In this document: positions 33,317-45,039 of the stretch, one piece after another | Layout of the letters: the number at the start of each line of letters is the position of its first letter | Numbering within the stretch: position 1 is the stretch's first letter | Source of the DNA: Aedes albopictus | Lineage: Eukaryota > Arthropoda > Insecta > Diptera > Culicidae | Assembly (NCBI RefSeq): GCF_035046485.1 | Contig: NC_085138.1 | Span: 90,879,228-90,943,227 of the forward strand | Direction of reading: 5' to 3' | DNA: 64,000 nt | The notes under the pieces: generated by a model | Seen by the model: only the letters and a program-made list of their open reading frames with translations | What the model was told of the DNA's origin: nothing | Databases searched by the model: none | Position numbers and translations under genes: made by a program

Positions 33317-34669
33317 AGTACGTAGATGCTATCGACTGCTTCGAATTCACAGGGGATTTTTCGGCTTTCAGTCTGTTAAGCGATTGAAACGAAAATATCT
33401 TTCTTAAGCCCGACGTTTCAATGGGCTATGCCATCTTTTTCAAGGGTTCTGTCAAGGTCAATTGGCTTAGTTACATGAAGATACAAGAACATACAAAAAA
33501 CTACAGTCTTACAAGAACATTTTTCGTTTTTCGTCTAGAGGTTCAATCTTTGCGTGGAAACTTGTCAACATATTATGGTTCATCAATTTCCTAAAATATC
33601 ACAATCAAAATCACGATTTAACAATTTGAACTAGGGTATCGCGCCACTTGGGCGGTGGCTTCTATATTCGTCTGTTTTCCACTATAACTCAGTCAATTTT
33701 TAACCAATTGACTTGAAATGTTGTACACGGGTAGATACTATACCTATCTCACTGCATATCAAAAATTGTGTCAATTGATTCAAATTACACTGAGTTATAG
33801 CGGAAAACAGACGAAAATAGCTTGTCCAGTTTGTTGAATGAAATGGACGAAAACAACAACAACGACAACGAGAATTACAACAGCTATGAACTCGGCTGCC
33901 TAAAAGAGAGAACGGCTCTCTTGCTGCATTCGGCCGACAACAACCATCACTTTGCCCTAGATAGAACAGAGATACTCGACAGTCACCGACGGTACTCTGC
34001 TCTCCCTATCTTGGAGGTTTGCCACATCGTAAACACGGACGAGACGGTAAACAAACGAAGTGATTGCGACGGTCTTAGTAATATTAATGCAGGAATTTTA
34101 CACACACTCAAAACCAAAACAAACCGCACAGATACACAGACAATAGATAACCAGACAAACCTGAATGACAATGACACACAATAGCTTATTTGACATAACT
34201 TGCATACAACAATTAATTTCCTCCATAACTTTCATAGAATGACTACAAAATGATCGTTTAAATGTACATAGTTTTACGACGAAGAAAGATAGTGTAGTCC
34301 AGTGTCCAGTTTTCGTTCCTTCTTTCGTGTAGTAAATCCAATAGTTAGTAACTGTTTTTGTCTGTTTTATGTAGTTCAAATTGTTAAATCGTGATTTTGA
34401 TTGTGATATTTTAGGAAATTGATGAACCATAATATGTTGACAAGTTTTCACGCAAAGATTGAACCTCCAGACGAAAAACGATAAATGTTCTTGTAAGACT
34501 GTAGTTTTTTGTATGTTCTTGTATCTTCATGTAACTAAGCCAATTGACCTTTAAAGAACCCTTGAAAAAGATGGCATAGCCCATTGAAACGTCGGGCGTA
34601 AGAAAGATATTTTCGTTTCAATCGCTTAACAGACTGAAAGCCGAAAAATCCCCTGTGAAAAAGACAGAC
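33317..34669. mobile_element. Penelope-like element with inverted terminal copies
   Basis: 33350-33650 and 34380-34658 are inverted copies (about 280-300 bp) sharing GGGGATTTTTCGGCTTTCAG, GACGTTTCAATGGGC and TACAAGAACATACAAAAAAC. AAAAAGACAG is duplicated at 33307-33316 and 34660-34669. About 45 bp of extra sequence precedes the left copy. An inverted terminal copy with a short tail and a ~10-bp TSD is typical of Penelope-like elements. A second, inner inverted repeat lies at 33675-33815. The body retains only the C-terminal coding part. Confidence 0.75.
33822..34184 (+). pseudogene. C-terminal fragment of a Penelope-like polyprotein
   Basis: The open stretch of about 120 codons has no good start (TTG, then ATG at 33843), and a stop lies directly upstream at 33819 where the inner inverted repeat begins. 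Residues about 28-100 contain LKERTALLLHSADNNHHF, ALPILEVCHIVNTDETVNKR and AGILHTL. I recognise this arrangement as the tail of the GIY-YIG endonuclease region of Penelope-like reverse transcriptases, where a hydrophobic LE.-.HI.....VN.R block precedes a final Y/N-AG-L motif. The reverse transcriptase and the catalytic GIY-YIG core are absent, so no activity is expected. The Asn/Asp-rich start and Thr/Asn/Asp-rich end are low complexity. Confidence 0.65.
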
Positions 34670-35235
34670 GAGACAGCCAGATGAGAGAGCCAGACAACAA
34701 AGTTATACGGAACAGTGAGGTACATGCTACAGGTAGACGAGACAGTCAGATCCAGATGAGACAACCAGAAGAGACAGCCCGATAAGACATTTAGACGAGT
34801 TAGCTGTATGAGACAGCTCACAAAGTCTGAACAGACAGCTAGAGGAGATAGCTTGACGAGACATCTAAATGAAGCAGTCAGATAAAACAGACAGAGAGAC
34901 GAGGCAGACGAGCCAGCTAGATGAGACAACCAGACAACAAAGCTATACGGAACAGGCACATGAGACAGCCAGACTAGATAGTAAGATGAGACAGCCAGAA
35001 GACATAGTAGAATAAGACTATCATATACAGATACAGCACAGTCACACTGCAGATAAGGCAGTGAGATGAGACAGCCAGACGAGACAGTCTGCCGAGACAT
35101 CTGAACGAAGCACTCAGTTGGGACAGCCGTACAAAATAAGCACATGAGACAGCCAGAAGTAAGATCAGACGACTGACACAACTAGACGAGACAGCCTGAT
35201 AAGACAGCCAGACGTGACAGCAAGATAAGACATTC

Positions 35236-36870
35236 CCCAGCAAACCAGAAGTCATATAAGGATGTTAGTCTAAAGTTATATTAATGAACATATTTAGTTA
35301 GAGTTATATAAGATGTAATAACAGATTAGGTTAAATCGTATACGAAGCCCACAATTTCATCCGATTTCATTTGGCAGTATTAATAATTCCAACTTTACGT
35401 TAACAATTATACAACTTCAAGTTGACATTCTTCAACAACTTCAAATGCACTTGTTGCGACTCCATTGTAATCTTAAATGCGAGATTATATACGGAGACAT
35501 ATTTGTAAATATAAAATTATACGGCGAGGGGATCTAGTTGGAGAGCCACTAGATGATGAAAATTAAGATGTTTTTAGAAATATTTCACTTGGCGCATCGC
35601 TCAACTGAAAAAGGTACAGATGCAGGAGAGTTTTATTACATTCACCTACCTGAATGACCTACTGGCAGCTCCATGGGCAGCTCTGTGGATATACCAGCCC
35701 AGCCGTATCGCGGATCAGCAGCTGCGCTGTTCTACGTAGATGTTTCTTCATTTCCCGAACATAAACCATTCAGCTTCTGCAGCGCAGAGTGATTTTAGCA
35801 TAATTGAATAATTTTACCATATATGAAATCTTTTACACGCTTTACTTGTATTTTCACAAACATTATTGATAACATTCACACTTTTCACTAAGAGACTGAC
35901 ACGACTTGTTATTATTTTATTGTTTGTGAATAAGAAATCATAAAGGGTCGAACTAAGTTATATATGAAATTATATAAAACGCTGAAAGAATTCGTCACGA
36001 ATTGTATAGATCAAAATTATATTTCCAACTAGCTAGCCCGGCAAACTTTGTCTTGCCGTCTTGTGGAGGTTTGACAACTGTTGAGCTCAAAATGGTACCG
36101 CACTCTAGATTGGTTCCATTTTAGATCGTGTTGATTTTCTTCCCAGTTCATGAAAAATCATTAATTTATCAATTTTCTTACTTTTCTAGTTGATTTTCGT
36201 AACTTTTTATATATATAAACACAGCCATCACGAATACGAATCAAACTATGCAAGATCCATCCTGATTGGTTCACCCGTTCGTGGGTTCTGTTACCTCAAA
36301 GGGATTTCAAACTCATTTTTATATATATAGATAGAAGATAGATAGATATATACTTAGATGGCCTCCAAAGTGTGTACGGGTAGAACAAATCTGAGCATTT
36401 TTAACAATCCATTTTGAACGAACAAATATTCATATAACTGCGACAGAGTAATGTCAACCAATTTGTTGGTAGGGTTTGATGCTATCCAAACCAGCCTTCT
36501 AATTATTTATATTTGCTTAAATTTCACGTTCTACAACAGTCAGTGATTGACACAGTGGTAGGATATCTGATTAATGAGCTGAAGGTCGTAAAATCGAGGC
36601 TTGTTAACTTCTTTATTTTATATTTGAACATGTGAAAATGAAATCGTATATATTGCCATGCAAAGTTATAATATGAAGTCATATAACATGCCAAATGAAT
36701 TCGTCTGAAATTGTATAACTCAAAGTGGTTTTCTGAAAATGTACGTATATGGCCTCCAAATTTGTGCGAATAGAGCATATTTGGTGCATCTTATACAATG
36801 TGTTTTGGACGGATAAGAGTTCACTTAGCACAGTTGTAGCAGAGTTATATGAATCAATTTGTTGGCTGGG
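35236..36870. mobile_element. Putative 1.6-kb DNA element with CCCAGC ends
   Basis: The left end CCCAGCAAACCAGAAGTCAT and the right end, read inward as CCCAGCCAACAAATTGATTC, are imperfect inverted repeats. Both continue into ATATAA. The GAGACAG minisatellite is present on either side, as expected for an insertion, but no clean TSD was found. Near 36025-36350 it contains a block (CCCGGCAAACTTTGTCTTGCC-like start, TTTATATATATAG end) that resembles a separate retroelement fragment. Confidence 0.5.
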
Positions 36871-37399
36871 TCTGACGGGGTGACATCCAAGCGTAGTAGT
36901 CAGATAAGACGATAGACAGAAGAGAAAGGCAGACGAAACAGCCAGATGAAATTGACACATGAAACAGGATGAGGCAGGCAAAGAAGACAATCAGACGAGC
37001 TAGTTTGATAGCCAGACGCTAAAAAAAGATGAGGTATAATTTATTAATTAATTAATTATCCATTGTTGTGGCTAAGCCAGCGGGATGGAAGTTTTTACTT
37101 AATTCCAAAAGTAGAACTTCACAAATACTGACGTAAGGGAGAAATGGGGAAATTGAGGTGAAATTTGCAAAAAAAAGTTACTTGTGGGACAGCCAAACGA
37201 GACAATTAGCCAGGTACAACAGCTAGACAAGAAAGCCAGATGAGAAGGTCAGAAAATACAGACGAGACAACCAGGCTAGACATCTTGACGAGTCAGCTAA
37301 AACTAGATAATCAAACGAGACGGACAAACGAGACAATCAGATGGCTGGACTAGACAAATTCACGAGACAACCAGACGAGAGAGGCGAGAAAATGAAACA

Positions 37400-38400
37400 A
37401 GAAAAAGAGGGATACCTTTTTGCGGGTTTGGTAAAATTAGTGTCGAAAAGATTTGGTGGCTATGAAAAAGCTATGAATTTTTATATATTTTTTAGCGTGA
37501 TTCGCCATGAAAGCTACCCAAATGGAGTATTGTATTGGAATAGTTCTCACTCAATGCAAACGTATGATGCAGATGCGTATACATGTGTGCCACGATATTG
37601 CACCAATTTAGTTACATAATTTCACAATTCTTTGCCGCTGATGACACAAAAACTGCAAAATTCTAAAGATTATTTTATGAAATTGCTGTTACGAAATAAG
37701 CATTACTCTTCAACAGAGCCGTAGCGTAGTTCCATGGCGTTCTTGGCGAGTATCTAGATTGCAGACTGGCGCCCCATGATAATTGAGCATTGCAAAAGTT
37801 TTCAGTTATTTATTTTCATCAAAGTTTCTTTAAACGTTGGATTTTGGAGTTTCGAAGAAAATGCCTCCCAATTTTTTTTATTTTCTTTCCTACGGTGTTT
37901 GTCATTTGTGTATTTCTTTAAGAGTTTTAATGGGAGTCGCCAACAAGTTCTCGAAAAAGTCTCATATAGGAGTACGAACATATTTCGCATTTCAAGAATC
38001 TCACAAAGACCAGTATGTACAATAATTATAAATGACATTTCATTTTCCTTACATAAATGATGCTTAAACTTTTTCAAAAAATCTCTAAGTATTTTATTCA
38101 TTTTGCTGCTTTTCTGTATTCCTTGTTCCACCGAATTTTGTTTTCGAAAATAATGAATTGTGTTTCAGGGGTTTTCAGGAATCCTCAAACGATCGATTTT
38201 ACCCATTTTCGGCGATAAGTTCAATTGGGTTCACCAGAATTTACTTTACCAAAGGTTTGTTCTGAAGTTTAATCAACATATTTTCCAGAAAATCTGTTAC
38301 AAAATTCCCAGGTGATCTAGACATAACTTGAAAATTTCGTTAATAAAGATAGTAAAACAAATTTTCTGTAAACAATAGATAAACCGTGGTCATAGAGAAA
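37400..38400. other. AT-rich stretch, no gene seen
   Basis: Overlapping short frames on both strands (37776-38131) are F/K-rich and have no domain or splice support. Confidence 0.4.
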
Positions 38401-38889
38401 AACCAGTAAAAGCTCCTGAAGAAATACTGATATGAGCTTTTATTAGAATTTCAGAAAGAATTGCTGCTGGAATCAATAAATAAAATCATGCAATAACTTC
38501 TGCGGGAATGTTCAGAGGAATACCTGATGAAAATTTGGGAGACATTTCCGCAAAAAAATTCCAATAGAACCCATGGAGTAATTCTTGCAAAACTCCTGGA
38601 GCAGTTTGCGAAGAAATGCCTCAAGGACTGTTTGTAAGAGTTTGTGGAGAACCACTGGAAGATTTTTTTTAAGGAATCCCTAATAAAGTTTCTCAATGAA
38701 TTTTTGGAGGGTTTTCTAAAAAGTCCCTAGAATGTTTTATTAAGAAATCCCTGGATTTCTGAAGGAATCCATGCAAGGCTTCCAAAAGAAACCTTTGGAG
38801 AAATCTTGGATAAAATCAATGGAAGTTTTTTTGCAGAATACCATCTGATGAAATTCCAAATTTATGATTTTCTGGAGGAATTTATTAGT

Positions 38890-39322
38890 TTTTTTGTTCT
38901 TTAATCCCTTAGCCTAAATGTACAGCTATATTGTCGGCACTGCGTGAGCGATTCCAATTGGAAGCTGTACATACACTTTGTAAAGCGCCTAAATGTATTC
39001 TATTTCTAATTGTCCTACATCGAACTGGTGGCCGTTGCGCTGCTTTCACTTTCTATCATATCATGGTAGAATGATGAGCTCGAGGATGTTGATGTGTGGC
39101 TGTTGGTTGTTCCTGTTTCCAGTCCGATTGGGGGTCCATTATGGGTTGCCGTTCGCCGATGTCCAAGTATCCGGGTTCATACGAGCCATGGGCTCAGAAG
39201 AGGGTCATTGTCAGCTGCTCTCAGGGGGAAAGAGCAACTGACGAAAGTGCCGGGGCTAGGATCGAACCCATGACCATCTGCTTATGAAGCAAACGTGTAG
39301 CCACTACGCCACGGGCCCCGGC
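38890..39322 (-). mobile_element. tRNA-headed SINE, second family, intact, 8-bp TSD
   Basis: TTATTAGT is duplicated at 38882-38889 and 39323-39330. Read on minus, the head (39322 to about 39248) is a 75-nt tRNA-like unit with a perfect 7-bp acceptor stem (GCCGGGG / CCCCGGC), box A GTGGCGTAGTGG and box B GGGTTCGATCC. A seven-base anticodon loop TTCATAA can be drawn, giving CAT. The tail ends in an AACAAAAAAA run. The T-stem is degenerate, so it is a SINE and not a working tRNA. Confidence 0.92.
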
Positions 39323-39736
39323 TTATTAGTAAATTTATTCCAGAGAAAACGTTACAAAAAATATGAAGCAATCTTTAATGAACATGGTACAATTTTGGAA
39401 GGAGTCGATGGAAGATTTTCTAAGCTAAGGGGGAGATTTAATCTTCCTAAAGGAATCTATAAAAGATTTTTTGAAGGAATCTTTGGTCCAATTCTTAAAG
39501 AAATGCATAGAAAATTTTCCCAAAAACTCTCTCTGAAATTTTATAGGAATCCCTGGCTTCTGAAGGAATCTCTTACAGGAATCCATAGAAATTTATTGAA
39601 GATTTCCAAAGAAATCCTTAAAGATATTTTTGTTGGAATCATCATAAGAATTTCCAAAGGACTTCTTGGAATATTTCTAAAGAACTTCATTGAAGATTTC
39701 CAGGAGAAGCTCAGGAAAAAATGTGAATAAGCGGTA

Positions 39737-40616
39737 CAGGGGATAGACAAAATGATCGGGACAGGCAAAATTTTCACTTTTCAAAAAATATGTTTTCGAA
39801 AAGTGCATCAAATATTCTCAAATTTTCACTGTAAGTTAATCAACTAGTTGTGTATCAGTGGACAGAATTTGGAAAACATCGGGCTATTCTGCACTAATCA
39901 TTTAAGAAAAAGGTAGAATTACCCGATAGCCAACTTTGAGCTGTAATATCTCCGGATTCAATGAACCGAATGCAATGAAATTTTGTCCATTTATGACTTA
40001 TATAATGAGCTCTCAAAAACGTTTGAACAAACTTGATATTATTTACAAGAGAAAAAGTTATAGCGATTTCATTGATTTTATGATTTTTAATATGCATCCC
40101 ATTACTTTTTCAATGAATTGCCGCCTATGTTGTTACTTTCTTTCAAAACATATCTGTATTCAAGACAATCAGAGGGAATTTAAATGAACTATAATGAGCA
40201 TCTTGAATTTTGAGTGGATGTTGAAATTTGAGGTAATTTGGTGTTTTATTAGAAAAATAATCTAATCGTTACCACTTTCTTCCGTGTTAAGCATTTTAAG
40301 TTATGTCAAAAGTTTTTTAAAGCTCATTACATAAGTCATGAATGGTCAAAATTTCATTGCAATCGGTTCATTGAATCCGAAGATATAACAGCTCAAAGTT
40401 GGCTATCGGATAATTATAACTTTTTTTAGAATCTTTATAACTTTGTGCAGAATAGTTCGATCTTTTCCAAATTCTGTCCACTGATACACAAATAGTTGAT
40501 CAGCTTGCAGTCAAAATTTGAGAATATTTTATGCGCTTTTCGAAAAGTTACAGCTGTTTGAATTTTTTTTGAGAAGTAAAAATTTTGCCTGTCTCGATCA
40601 TTTTGTCTATCCCCTG
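39737..40616. mobile_element. 880-bp element with long inverted arms
   Basis: It begins CAGGGGATAGACAAAATGAT and ends with the complement. The arms extend inward some 400 bp with moderate divergence (CCGATAGCCAACTTTGAGCT, ACTGATACACAA). The CAGGGG start is hAT-like, but no 8-bp TSD was visible, so the class is uncertain. Confidence 0.8.
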
Positions 40617-40949
40617 AATACATTGAGAAATTTAAGCACCAATCACTAGAAGAATTTGGCAAGGAAGCTGTGGATGAATTATTTAGGGTTTCCTGGAAAA
40701 AAAATTCCAAATTTATCTCTGGAAGATTTTTTGAAAGAACATCTGCATAAATTTCTTAAGGAAAGTATGGAAGAATATCTAATAAATTCCTTGGAGAAAT
40801 GTTGGGAGGAATCCTTCGACTAATTTCCGAACATATTTCTCTCTGACCGCCTCTCTGGAGGAATTCCCTGAGAAATATGTCGAGAACACAGAAATACCTG
40901 GTAAAATTGAGCGATTCCTGAATGTGTTTTGAGGAAATAAAAGGGGTAT

Positions 40950-41340
40950 TACAGAAGGACTTAGAGGGTTGCATTCCAGGGGTATTTCAAGGCGTTTCAA
41001 GGGCGTTACAGGGGGTCTCAAGAACGATCCAGGGGTTTTCAAAGTATGTTGGACGCGTTGCAAGAGTTAAGAGTTAAGAGGGTTTTAGGGACGTTCCAGA
41101 AGCATTCAAGGGCTTTTAACAGCGTTCCAAGGTGTTTCAGGAGGTTTCAGGGCCTTTCAAGAGCGTTATTGGGGTTTTCAAGGGGCTTTAAGGGCTTTTA
41201 GGGAGTCCCGTTGATATTTCAGGTTTGTGTAGCGATTTCTGGGGCGTTACAAAATCTTTCAGAGGCGTTCAAAGGCAATCCCTAGGGGTTTCAGGGGCGT
41301 TCCACGGCTGTTCCCGGAAGTTTTAGGTGGTTTCGGGTTT
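40950..41340. repeat. Degenerate GGGGTTTCAAGGGCGTT tract
   Basis: Words such as TTTCAAGGGCGTTACAGGGG and GGGGTTTTCAAGGGG recur about every 14-25 bp. This composition differs from the ATTCCT-type tracts. No gene. Confidence 0.6.
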
Positions 41341-41376
41341 TTTCTTGTTTTCATGGACTTGAGATGGAAGAAGTAA

Positions 41377-41439
41377 TTTGATTGATTGATTTGTCTTTAT
41401 TTAAGAGACTTTCAGCCCTTGGCTGGTTCGTCTCTCGAA
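41377..41439 (-). mobile_element. 63-bp LINE 3' tail with 8-bp TSD
   Basis: AGAAGTAA flanks at 41369-41376 and 41440-41447. Read on minus, the insert is AGAGACGAACCAGCCAAGGG...AAAGTCTCTTAAATAAAGAC and ends in AATCAATCAATC. The same sequence occurs at 42075-42132. A tandem AATC tail is typical of several non-LTR clades. Confidence 0.75.
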
Positions 41440-41889
41440 AGAAGTAACATGTTCTTGTATTTCAAACAGAAAATTTAATAATATCTGATGTAAAACAAAT
41501 TCAGTAATGTGTGATCCTTTAGTTTGTGAGGTGTATCAGGTACCTCTATACATAACAAATAACATATTCCAAATTCAAATATATAAATGGCCACACAGGA
41601 ATCCGCAGCGATCTGGTATCTGGTATTTCATATTAATATACCATACACAGTTTTATGAAGATGTACGAAATAAGACACAATTCATGAGGAAGCTAGTATT
41701 AACATCTGTTACCTTAAAAGTGCAAGTTAATACTTTTAACTTTTAAATAAAAAAAAAATGAAAACCAGTCAACTGATTCAAAAGTGGGTGTTTTAAAAAT
41801 TTCATGTTTTAAATTCATGTTTTTTTTTTATTTTTTCTTAATCCATATTTGCCCAGCGTTGTATTGATATGACACGGTTATTGGATTCC

Positions 41890-43230
41890 TATAGTATTTT
41901 ATCTTGTAATACCTCCCGAGAATACTGCAGAAATTCTCTCCAGGATTTCTCCTATAATTCCTACCGGTATTCCACTCAGGCTTCTTCCTTGGATCCATTC
42001 CGTAAACCGAGGTCAAATTTATCTTCGGGTTGAAATTGATCAGACGTTTTTCCGCTAGATAAAGCGTACTTTAATTGATTGATTGATTTGTCTTTATTAG
42101 AGAGACTTTCAGCCCTTGGCTGGTTCGTCTCTAGCGTACTTTAAATAATTTCCTTATAAATATCATATATTATGGGATTCCAACATCACGATTCTTTTAA
42201 GGGCACAAATGTCCCAAATGGAAGATAACGTGCCTCTGAAGCCGGCCTTCTGATACCCAGCATTTCACCCGAGGGATTCTTACAAAGATTCTTTCAAGGA
42301 TTTCTCTAGAAATCTTACAGGGGTTCATTCCGGGATCCCTACCAGGCTTCTCCCAGAGATTTCACCCGAGTTTTCTTCATTGATTTCTCACGAGATTCCA
42401 TCAGGGATTTCTTCCGAAATTTCTTAAAAATATTTCCTGAGTTTCCATCAAGGATTCCTCCAACATATCCAAAGAGATTTCTATTAGGGATTACTCGAAG
42501 ATTTTTAAGTGATTCCTTAAGGGACAAGGATGGCAGCTGATTTTTTGAAAAATCTGTATCACTCTTTTCAAAAATCTGTATCCAATACACAATTTGGGAG
42601 AAACATCTGTATCCCATACACAAATAAAATGACCCCTCTGGCTCAAAAATTTGAATTTCATATAAAACGAAATCTGTGCGGATGCTCAAAAATCTGTATA
42701 ATACAGATATATCTGTTTATATGGCATCCCTGTTAAGGGGTTCTCCCACGTTTCCTTCATGAATTTTTTTCGTATTTTTTTTTTCAAGAAATTCTGCACA
42801 AATTCTTTCAATGAGTCCTCCAGGGACTCCTTTGAGGATTTATTCTGGGATTCCTTCCGGCACTCTTACAGGTTATTCTCTCGAAAATCATTTGAAGATT
42901 CTTATTGTAGTTTTAACTGAATTCTTTTACAGATTCCTGCTGATATTTCTATTTTCATTAGAGATTCCCTCGTGATTTTCAAGGGAATCCTTCCGATCCT
43001 TTAATGGAATGCTTTCGGGATTTCTCTCTGAACTTCTTCCAAGATTTCTTCAGAGATATTACAGGAATTCCTCGCAAGATTCTTTCAGAGCATGCTACAG
43101 GATTCTCTCAAGAATTCCTCTTGAGTCTCTCTCAAGAATTACTCCAGTATGCTTTCAGGGATTGCACCTGGGATTCCTTCAGGGATTTTTGCCGGAATTC
43201 CCACAAGATTCTTGAAAGATTTCCCAAGTA
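41890..43230. repeat. Degenerate GGATTCCTTC-type tract
   Basis: Imperfect words (TTCCTTCAGGGATTT, TCTCAAGAATTCCTC, TTACAGGAATTCC) recur, interrupted by the 58-bp LINE tail and by a non-repetitive patch at about 42530-42735. Confidence 0.6.
42075..42132 (-). mobile_element. 58-bp LINE 3' tail with 12-bp TSD
   Basis: AGCGTACTTTAA is duplicated at 42063-42074 and 42133-42144. The insert is the same tail sequence as at 41377-41439 with an (AATC)n end on minus. It is an extremely 5'-truncated insertion. Confidence 0.88.
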
Positions 43231-43499
43231 ACCAAAAGTTCAGATAAAAGGGTACTCTAAGAAGCTAAGCAGCTTGTTAGAGGTTGCTCTTTAGTTTTCT
43301 AAGCATCTTCATTTTTAAGTAATTTCGGAACTTGAAAGTTCACATAAGGAACTCGGATAGCCTTCTTAGCAGCTTCTGACGGAACTTTAAAAAAATGAAC
43401 GTGAAAACAAAAATATACTTTTCAGATTCATCACAACTTGTTGTTGGCTTGTATTATTGGGAAACAAGCTCAAACTTACTTTACATACTTATTTACCTA

Positions 43500-43760
43500 T
43501 ACACGGCACTCCTATGTAGATTTGAACCGGGACGTCCTGCGTGATAAGCTGCCGTCATACCGCTGCGCTGCTACAGATACATAAAATATGGATAAGTTAA
43601 CTTCGCTACTGTAAAAGTGTGCAAACCTAGATGTCGACAGAGGATTGATTCAAGTCAGATTTCATCCATTTTGTACTTCATCGCAGTTGTGGTGTCTGGG
43701 TAGAGTGTAGGGCTCTAATGCAATGACTAGCGGTTCGAATCTGGTGGGCGTCATATTTTT
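43500..43760. other. Two opposed tRNA-like segments
   Basis: On minus near 43516-43575, TAGCAGCGCAGCGG and GGTTCAAATC resemble box A and box B. On plus near 43690-43745, TGTCTGGGTAGAGTGTAGGG and GCGGTTCGAATCTGG do the same, followed by a T-run that could terminate Pol III. The flanks (about 43240-43330 and 43850-43930) share AAGTTC-rich words that suggest an old MITE. Cloverleafs could not be closed confidently. Confidence 0.35.
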
Positions 43761-44042
43761 TTTTTTCATTTGCACTTCATATTAATGAAAATTTTCTTCT
43801 AATGATGTTTTTGTTAAAACGACAAAAAAAAATCCTTAGAACATCAAGCTACTGCAATGAACTTCAAGGAACTAGAAAGTTCCAACAAAGTTCCGAGTAG
43901 CATCTTAAGCAGCTTTCATGTGCCACGAAGTTCAGATAAAGTTAATAAAAAGTATTAGCCGAACAAAAAATACGGGTTCAGTTATTTGCTATGAATCACA
44001 ATCCCACCAAGTATCACGACATTCTGAGATCCACTATATCTA

Positions 44043-44315
44043 CACAGATAAAAATAATGAGATTTACACGTCATGTAAACTTCATTTTAGTCATGTAAAC
44101 TTAATGTTATGATGGATTACATGATATATAATGTAAATTTGTGTTATATGTCATGTAAACTCTCAGAGTCATGCTGAATTACATGACATATAATGGAATT
44201 TTACATGATATTTCATGAACTTTACATGATATGTCATGTAAACTTCTGTGATATCCCACGCTCCAATTATGTGCATCATATGTCACAGAATTTTACACTC
44301 TTTTTTCGATCTGTG
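44043..44315. mobile_element. 273-bp MITE with TA target duplication
   Basis: The ends CACAGATAAAAAT and, inverted, CACAGATCGAAAAAA are flanked by TA (44041-44042, 44316-44317). The interior is built from short direct and inverted copies of TCATGTAAACT and TTTACATGATAT. It is a non-autonomous DNA element with no coding capacity. Confidence 0.75.
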
Positions 44316-44580
44316 TAGTTTCAATGTAATGCTTCGGGTGATTATATCCGAACTTGGTTGCATTGTAAGTTTTGTTTCATTGGAAGTTCTGTTCCAATTT
44401 TTGTTACTTTTACAACTGGTTGTGCATGTTTTATTACAACCATGCCCAAGTAACAATGAATGCTGAACAGTGAGAGTATTAGCTGAACAATAGCTGGTTA
44501 ATGGTGTCAATGGCTGAACACAATGACAGCTGAATATTGGTCTGAAGTATGGCTTGTTTAACCTCTTTAACCCTTTGGAG

Positions 44581-44685
44581 CCGGAGGGGTCATATATGAC
44601 CCCGGCGATGAAACCGAGCATAACAAACGTGTTCGACACCAGCGGGGTTGCGTCGACAGCGGCGAAACAAATCGGCTCCAAAAGG
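44581..44685. mobile_element. 105-bp piggyBac-type MITE with TTAA
   Basis: TTAA flanks at 44577-44580 and 44686-44689. The ends CCCTTTGGAGCCG and, inverted, CCTTTTGGAGCCG match. The TTAA target and CCY start are the piggyBac signature. An internal palindrome GGGGTCATATATGACCCC lies near 44597. Confidence 0.88.
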
Positions 44686-45039
44686 TTAAACAGCAATACA
44701 TAAATGGCTGAATATCAAATTATCAAGAATATTATTCATCTGGGTAACCATTTTAATACATACACCAATTAATCATCTGTTGTTCAACCTTTAATCAATT
44801 ATTTTTTGTCAGTTGACCCAAGCATGATTTTCGTGAAGTCCACATCGTTTCTTCAGCCTCAATACAGACTTAATTAAACTAATGTTCTTGACTTTTCATA
44901 CACAACAAGTAATGCTCTTGTTTTCGAGGATATGTATACAATAGTGTGTGGTGCAGGTGTTAAGGTGAGATTAATTTATACATTCCTGAACATCTCTTCT
45001 GGAAATAGACGCAGCTAATGGTAAAAATAGGCTCATGGA

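Larger units (their letters stand above)
32080..37390. repeat. Degenerate GAGACAGCCAGA minisatellite, interrupted
   Basis: Words such as GAGACAGCCAGATGAGACAG recur irregularly every 10-20 bp at 32080-32892, 33208-33316, 34670-35235 and 36880-37390. The gaps are the SINE 32893-33207, the Penelope-like element 33317-34669 and the element 35236-36870. Frames within it (for example 34618-35181 minus) are repeat by-products. Confidence 0.85.
38410..40815. repeat. Degenerate GAAGGAATCC-type tract with two insertions
   Basis: The tract occupies 38410-38889, 39331-39736 and 40617-40815, with words like AAGGAATCCATAGAAAT. It is split by the SINE 38890-39322 and the foldback element 39737-40616. The 148-codon frame 39284-39730 is a by-product of the repeat. 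Confidence 0.65.

Noticed and set aside
34618..35181. 187-codon Cys/Leu/Ser-rich minus-strand frame (membrane protein?)
   Set aside because: It is the reverse reading of the GAGACAGCCAGA minisatellite, and the hydrophobic pattern follows the repeat period.
39249..39322. Functional tRNA-Met gene on minus
   Set aside because: The T-stem has mismatches, the D/anticodon spacing is irregular, and it is the head of a 433-bp TSD-flanked SINE.
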